Source: Colletotrichum lupini (lineage: Eukaryota; Ascomycota; Sordariomycetes; Glomerellales; Glomerellaceae). From it: a DNA stretch of 64,000 nt. Positions 59,138 to 64,000 of the stretch are shown here, one piece after another. How positions within the stretch are numbered: the first letter of the stretch is position 1; each line of letters begins with the position of its first letter. The position numbers and the translations under genes were made by a program. Under the pieces are notes generated by a model that saw only the letters and a list, made by a program, of their open reading frames with translations, was not told the DNA's origin and made no database searches. Location of the stretch: contig NC_064681.1 of the NCBI RefSeq assembly GCF_023278565.1, positions 1,612,001 through 1,676,000 of the forward strand. Direction: 5' to 3'.

Positions 59138-59331
59138 GAAGAGGGGGAGGGAGTACATGTTCGTATGGGATTTTGAGCTCCTCGAGGATCATGACCACCT
59201 TTGACGGGTTGGGGGTGTAACCTGCGATAAAGAAGCATTAGTATCTTTCCTCGACTCATGGGGTGAGATGAAAATGTCGAGTTCCAAAACATACTGTGGC
59301 CGTAAAGAACGATGGGCTGTGAGGCAATCAT
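57941..59331 (-). CDS. Glutathione S-transferase (Ure2/GTT-like)
   Basis: Cytosolic enzyme that conjugates glutathione to electrophiles. Five exons, minus strand: 59331-59295, 59221-59157, 58953-58726, 58549-58398, 58154-57941; introns 73, 203, 176 and 243 nt; 231 residues. Thioredoxin-like N-domain: QPIVLYGHSYTPNPSKV, LEELKIPYEH, then NPNGRLPAIKDP (the cis-Pro region) and TGITLWESGAIVEYLVETY with the Glu-Ser that contacts glutathione. Helical C-domain: QWLHFQVSGQGPYFGQLGWF, then DKATYADISFMPWD with the N-capping Asp. The Ser near residue 13 is created by the first splice and may be the catalytic residue, but this is inference. The second intron holds a (GA)n microsatellite, which is CT-rich in the transcript. 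Confidence 0.93.
59095..59137. repeat. (GA)n microsatellite inside a GST intron
   Basis: GA repeat with a single TA interruption on the plus strand. In the GST pre-mRNA this reads as (CU)n inside the 203-nt second intron, closer to its donor end. Confidence 0.9.
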
Positions 59332-61580
59332 GATGACTTATGCTACTCGAGATGTAGTGTCTGTATTATTTCTTTGGAGTCGTTGGTTTTGAGGTGTGTT
59401 GATGGTTGATGGTTCTATCTGTTGATTCTGAGAGCAATATATTCAAGAATAGGTCGGAGGATGTATTGCCATTTATCATTCTTCCCGCAGCAAGAGTCCG
59501 GCAAAGTGTTGAACATCACTTGGATACTCCTCGCGTCTATCTGTTCCCTCGCCTCGATGCTGCTAGGGCACGCTTCCAAGCATTGTCATTCCCTTCACAC
59601 ATGATGCAATCACCAGTCTCCTCGACACCATCCATGGAAGCTGCTCTGGAGCCCCCTGCCGCGACCAAGCTCGCGAGCCGAAAGAGAAAAAAAAAACATC
59701 AACATTCTCTCGCAAGCATAGTTCCTGCTCATGTAATCATCACCAATCCCAAATCCTCATTTCTGCTGATCCCCTTCTTGCAAAAAACCTCCCGCGCGCG
59801 GCAGATGACTACAACCGAGTGATCTCGTCATCTTCTGGAATTATAGTCAGCTTTGTCACGCTTGGAAATAACCCCCAGAAACACCTCACAAATCCTCCCT
59901 CCCTCTCCCCCATGCCGAAAAGGATCTTGGGTACATCGTATGACGCGCCACGTCGTGGCTCGCGTATCACTACACACCCGGAAAATATGGGGCCTCTGTT
60001 CGGCCGCGGCCCGGACGAATGGTCCGGACGACCAACCCGCATGCCGAACAGCTTTGTTGCTGACGAACCCGCCCCCGGACTACGGACAATTTTCATATAA
60101 ACTGCCCGAATAACCAATCTCTCCGGTCGACTTTCCAACATCACAACGCCGCCCCAACACTGCTGCTAGGTTTCCAACTATTCTGTACCAATACCTATCC
60201 CAGAGTATCCTCTATCCAGGATACTCAGCTACCCTATCAATTCAAAGTAGTCCATTTCACACTCGGGACGACGTCTCAAGTCACGGAGACGCACACTCAC
60301 GTACTGAAGAAAGAGCAAAAAGACAAGGAACGACAAATAGACAAGGAAGCATCGAATTCGCGGCTTACATGTTCCTTTTCGAGAAAACCCGCCCAAAACT
60401 TTGTTTCGAACCCGCAAGGCAACACATCCCAGGATCAATGTTCCCCTAAAGCACGTGGCAAAGAAGGAAAAGAAGCTTGACCGAATCGTCGGCCATCTTA
60501 CCACACACACAACTTTCCATTTCACGAACCCGAAAAAGGCGATAACCTTTCTTTTCTTTCCTGCCGCTTCACCGAACCCCTCCACAACCCGATGTTTTTC
60601 TATGCAAAAAAGGGACCGACGTTGCGAAGATTCCGGGGGGGGGGCAGCGAATCATGCGCCTTGCAGTCCTCCGTTCGTCCCAGAGTTGAAAAAAGATCTC
60701 ATCACCTGAATAGAACAAAAAAGTTTCTCGACTCCTCAACGGCAGAATGCGATCAGAATGGAATAAAACAAAAAACAGAGTCAGAACTCCGTGATGTGGG
60801 CAAAAAACATTACTCAGGGATATAGGGGGCTCCTCATGAGATGACGTGAAACAATCAGGACACCCACGGAAAAGCCCAGCACACCCTTTTTTCGACTGTT
60901 TAACGTGTGGGACACGTTGCCAATGAAGTCGGGAAGGCCATTCGCCTGAACTTGCCGGCTTGGCTGAAGGTATTCCAGAACAACCAGACCTGTTGTCCGT
61001 CGGAGCCCGGATGTTAGATGTTGGCCAACACCAGGAAGCTTTTGCAGGGTCGACCCTAAGACGACCGAGGGCACTATCCGATCAACTCACCACCCATACA
61101 CTCTTACTAAGATGCTAGTAAACATTTCGACGCAGCTTCCGGAAGCCGAGAATGCCCCTGTTTGAACACACAGAGAACATACTGGTCCCGGAAATCATGA
61201 AACAGGTCTTTCTAACGATATCGCCGAGGCGTATATGGCGATTTTGGGTACAGCATTATTCATCTTCGGCCGTTTCCATTGCCCATGGAGCCAGAACGAA
61301 CACCTCGACCGCATTGCCAATTTCAATTGGCCACGTTTGGGGTCCATTTCCCAACTGCTGTTGAGAGGTTTGTATAAGTTGCCGGTCAAAGAGAGGGCCG
61401 TTGTCGCCAAGTCGGACTTTGAAAAACTTCATCGGAGAATGTCCTGCATCCCGGGCTGAAGTGCCTGGCTCAAACAGCAGACCAGCCGGCTGAGCGCCGA
61501 GCAGAGGCATGAAAGCTGGACATGCGCCGGCGAAAGGCACGGCGTCCACCTAAGTCGACGTGCATCGGGCCTTGTCTGCT
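59332..61580. other. Intergenic, GST upstream region
   Basis: No gene supported. A 10-G run at 60635-60644. Competing frames on both strands near 61.2-61.5 kb (for example plus 61235-61459) have no recognisable domain. Confidence 0.5.
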
Positions 61581-63275
61581 TCAGAAAGCTGATAGGAAAG
61601 TCTGGCAGGGGATTCTGATGAGAGTATACATATCGCTGACGAAAGTATTCAGGTGTAAGGCTTGCTCGGATGAAGATCTTATCAGACAGCCCTTCAGTCG
61701 TGCCGCCTCAATGACATGGCGCGTGCCCCCGAATCCGTTTTCAAATATGATTACGGCGCTTGAGAATTACTGCCCTGGCCGGCCGAGAGCAACGACGCAC
61801 GTGGAATAGCTGGAAGTAGCTCTGGCCTCGCACTTAAGATCCGACGACCTCGAAATTGTGAAAGCAAGGTCTACCCACTGTTGAGCATCAATCACACAGG
61901 TGCTCAATGGCGAGCCGGACCGTTTGGTTGTTTGGTGAATGACCCCATGTCTGTGTGTCTGGCCCTTCAAACTGGTCAGAGAAGATGAGACTTGATGCCT
62001 CCTTCTCCCACGTGTGCTCCCTGCTAATATCTGTTCCAAAGGGCCTGTGAACCGCCAGGCCATTGACGCTAGCCGATTGGGCAAGGCGCTCAGAGGATAC
62101 TCATCTTGAGCCCAATCAGGGTCGATTTTCTGACGAAAGCGTGAGTGAGACCAGGGTTGTCCTGTCATCAAGGCAAGCGGCCGATGCCCCTGCAACGCTT
62201 GAGAGGTATTTGGTCGGGCTTGACACGAAAACAGCCTGGAGAACTCATACGGCAGAGTTGCCGTTAAATGTGAAATGTCGTCACGACACAGGAGCGTAGT
62301 CGGCCATTAAGCTTATGTCGGTATTAAAATCCTTTCCTCTGTCGAGGGACTAGACTGGCGTTAAGAGAAAGAGGATCAGACATTGGCGTAGTTCAGAGGG
62401 TCACAACTTAGAACTTCTCGTGCAACCTCGTACAACCGGTAGCTGGTAGCCTCATCATGTGGGATTGAGGCACAAATGGTGACCTGCGGCTTGATGGCCT
62501 CCAACTTCCAAGGCGAAGGTGCAGCCTCATATTGAGGTGAGAAGCGCCAAGAGCCAGGATGGGGCTGCAGCCAGGCTGGAATTCGAGCAGCGACGAAAGT
62601 GCCCAAAGCGTGTATAAGGTTTTCGTGGTCCGAATTCTGTGCGTCCGACTTGGATATGGTCAATTGCCGTGCTATTCATATACCCCTGCCCCAGTGCTTC
62701 ATGAGGAGAGTCTGGGCACCGTGTAACAGCAGACAGTTAGGGCCGGAAAATCGTCTCTTTGAAAGGCATTTGGGAGGATCGAGGGGGTGAGGTCTATGGC
62801 TTGTCGAGCAATTGAGTTGCCGAGTCCTGGCATGGTGGAACACTGCGACGTTGGAACGTGGCCAGTAGTCCGCAGGGCAACTAGACGGGAAACCGGTCAA
62901 ACGATGACAGAAGGTTTGTGACCTGTTGTATTTGCGCTCGCAAGCGCATCGTAACCGTAGCATCGCCGACGTTCTGGCCGCGTGCAGCTTCCAGGTTCCG
63001 CCTCGCCTATGTACATTTGTGACTCGTGAGCGAGATGGGTTGCATTCCTCGGTGTGATGCGGGGCGGTGACCGAAGCAGTTGGTATGTAGTTGAGGATCA
63101 ACCCGTACATGGCAAGCCAGCCGATGCTGGATGGGTAGATCTGCACAGTCAACTGGCAAAAAAAGAAGCCCGGACTCACGCCACAGACGCCTAGTCGGCG
63201 GGTAGAGGTTATCCGTCTTTTCTGCTCAAACTGTAGCTTCGGGATTAAATGACTGAATGCCACTTGGCTCGTCAT
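61581..63275 (-). pseudogene. Coding-like pieces in shifting frames, unidentified
   Basis: Several minus-strand segments read like conserved protein but lie in different frames: from 63275 MTSQVAFSHLIPKLQFEQKR with a GTGAGT donor after it; 63006-62881 (ARRNLEAARGQNVGDATVT); 62833-62699 (MPGLGNSIARQAIDLTP); 62663-62376 (HALGTFVAARIPAWLQPHPG); from 62195 (SRFRQKIDPDWAQDEYPL) shifting near 62088 to a frame ending at 61888 (DGL-like NGLAVHRPFGTDISREHTW); and 61766-61581 (IIFENGFGGTRHVIEAARLK). Possible introns joining them would be only 32-39 nt, shorter than any accepted elsewhere here. Either several small introns were missed or this is a decayed gene. No family was recognised. Confidence 0.3.
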
Positions 63276-63885
63276 GGATGGCGGTCATTTGCTCTTAGCC
63301 CCCCTCAGGTTGAGGCTTGAGGATTCGTTGCAGCCAGAAAGAAGGAGATCGATCATTGCTGAGCCGTGAAGCTTCATGCCGGGGTTCGCCAAGTCGCTAC
63401 GGAAAGTCCACAAAGAAAAAGTCGGCATTTGCATTGCATGTTGCGAACTTGCGGATGAGACTGTTCCCTGTTTGTTTTTGTAGTGAAGCGGTAACTTCAT
63501 CCAATATCAATTGTCCAATGGTGCAGCGAAGGGATGTTCTATCGACAAACCAACTTATCGAAATGTTGGCGGGCACGCGGGTCGGGATCAGACTGGGGGC
63601 GGTGGAGGGTCATTACTCGGGAGTGATGACTGAAACACTTGTTCCATTGCCTAGCCCCCTCTTCCGTTCAGTATGCAAAAGACGGCGCTCGCTCGTCGAC
63701 AGCGTCTGGGGCTGCCGGATGCGGAGACGCGTTGCCGGGCGCGGCTGAATCCTGCGTGACTTTCCTGGATGGGCCGAATTTCCCGGGGCCCAAGAACATA
63801 TAAGGAAGGTCTAGACAATATCAAGATCCATATCCGTCCGTACTTTGAAGCTTATAACATCTCCCGCTTCTGTTGGGGAATGGTG

Positions 63886-63973
<88 letters not shown>

Positions 63974-64000
63974 GAGCGAGCGGAAGTCATCCGGAGAGAA
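63276..64000. other. Right end, intergenic with (GA)n
   Basis: A 143-codon plus-strand frame (63317-63748) has no domain and is not called. The window ends just after a long (GA)n tract. Confidence 0.5.
63888..63962. repeat. (GA)n microsatellite, about 37 units
   Basis: Uninterrupted GA dinucleotides for about 75 nt, then a degenerate GAAAGAGAGAAAGAG tail. This is the longest simple repeat in the window; its length may be polymorphic. Confidence 0.95.

Noticed and set aside
1..64000. CRISPR arrays, bacterial operons, ribosome binding sites, rRNA
   Set aside because: The window is fungal nuclear DNA with spliceosomal introns; no regularly spaced repeats or rRNA-like sequence were seen.

Overview
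This window looks like nuclear DNA of a filamentous ascomycete (Pezizomycotina, most likely a Sordariomycete). Evidence: short spliceosomal introns (about 50-250 nt, GTRNGT...YAG, often a CTRAC-like branch site), a Zn2Cys6 transcription factor, a LaeA-like methyltransferase with many introns, an OLE1 desaturase with a C-terminal cytochrome b5 domain, and intergenic DNA rich in GGTACCTTACC-like words. The species cannot be named from sequence alone. Gene models were built by hand from splice signals, reading frame and protein similarity known to the annotator; no search was run.

Layout. 1-5.1 kb has only gene-like fragments and long CT-rich stretches. 5.15-15.1 kb is compact and housekeeping: a Zn2Cys6 regulator (+), proteasome alpha-5 PUP2 (-), gamma-tubulin complex component 2 (+) and mitochondrial AIM41 (-). 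15.1-25.1 kb is a gene-poor island whose only well supported gene is an intact nine-exon LaeA-like methyltransferase (-). 25.1-39.4 kb carries type II phosphatidylinositol 4-kinase LSB6 (-), a doubtful Arg/Ser-rich reading frame, an SNF2/RING/helicase protein (+) and the delta-9 desaturase OLE1 (-). 39.4-52.3 kb has one large kinase-like gene (-) between long non-coding stretches. 52.3-59.3 kb holds the mitochondrial Lon protease (-), a small acidic/coiled-coil protein (+) and a glutathione S-transferase (-). 59.3-64 kb has no complete gene, only coding-like pieces in shifting frames, and ends near a long (GA)n tract.

The genes do not form one pathway. Most are unrelated housekeeping functions: proteasome, microtubule nucleation, mitochondrial proteolysis, lipid desaturation, phosphoinositide signalling and DNA repair or chromatin. 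The candidates for regulation of development or secondary metabolism are the Zn2Cys6 factor and the LaeA-like methyltransferase. No PKS, NRPS or terpene synthase backbone gene is visible beside the methyltransferase. The most useful results are the recovered methyltransferase gene (its exons are too short to stand out), a kinase-like protein with altered catalytic motifs, a collagen-like Gly/Pro insertion inside the Zn2Cys6 factor, a cluster of poly-G tracts between two converging genes, and two short perfect inverted repeats in the gene-poor island.
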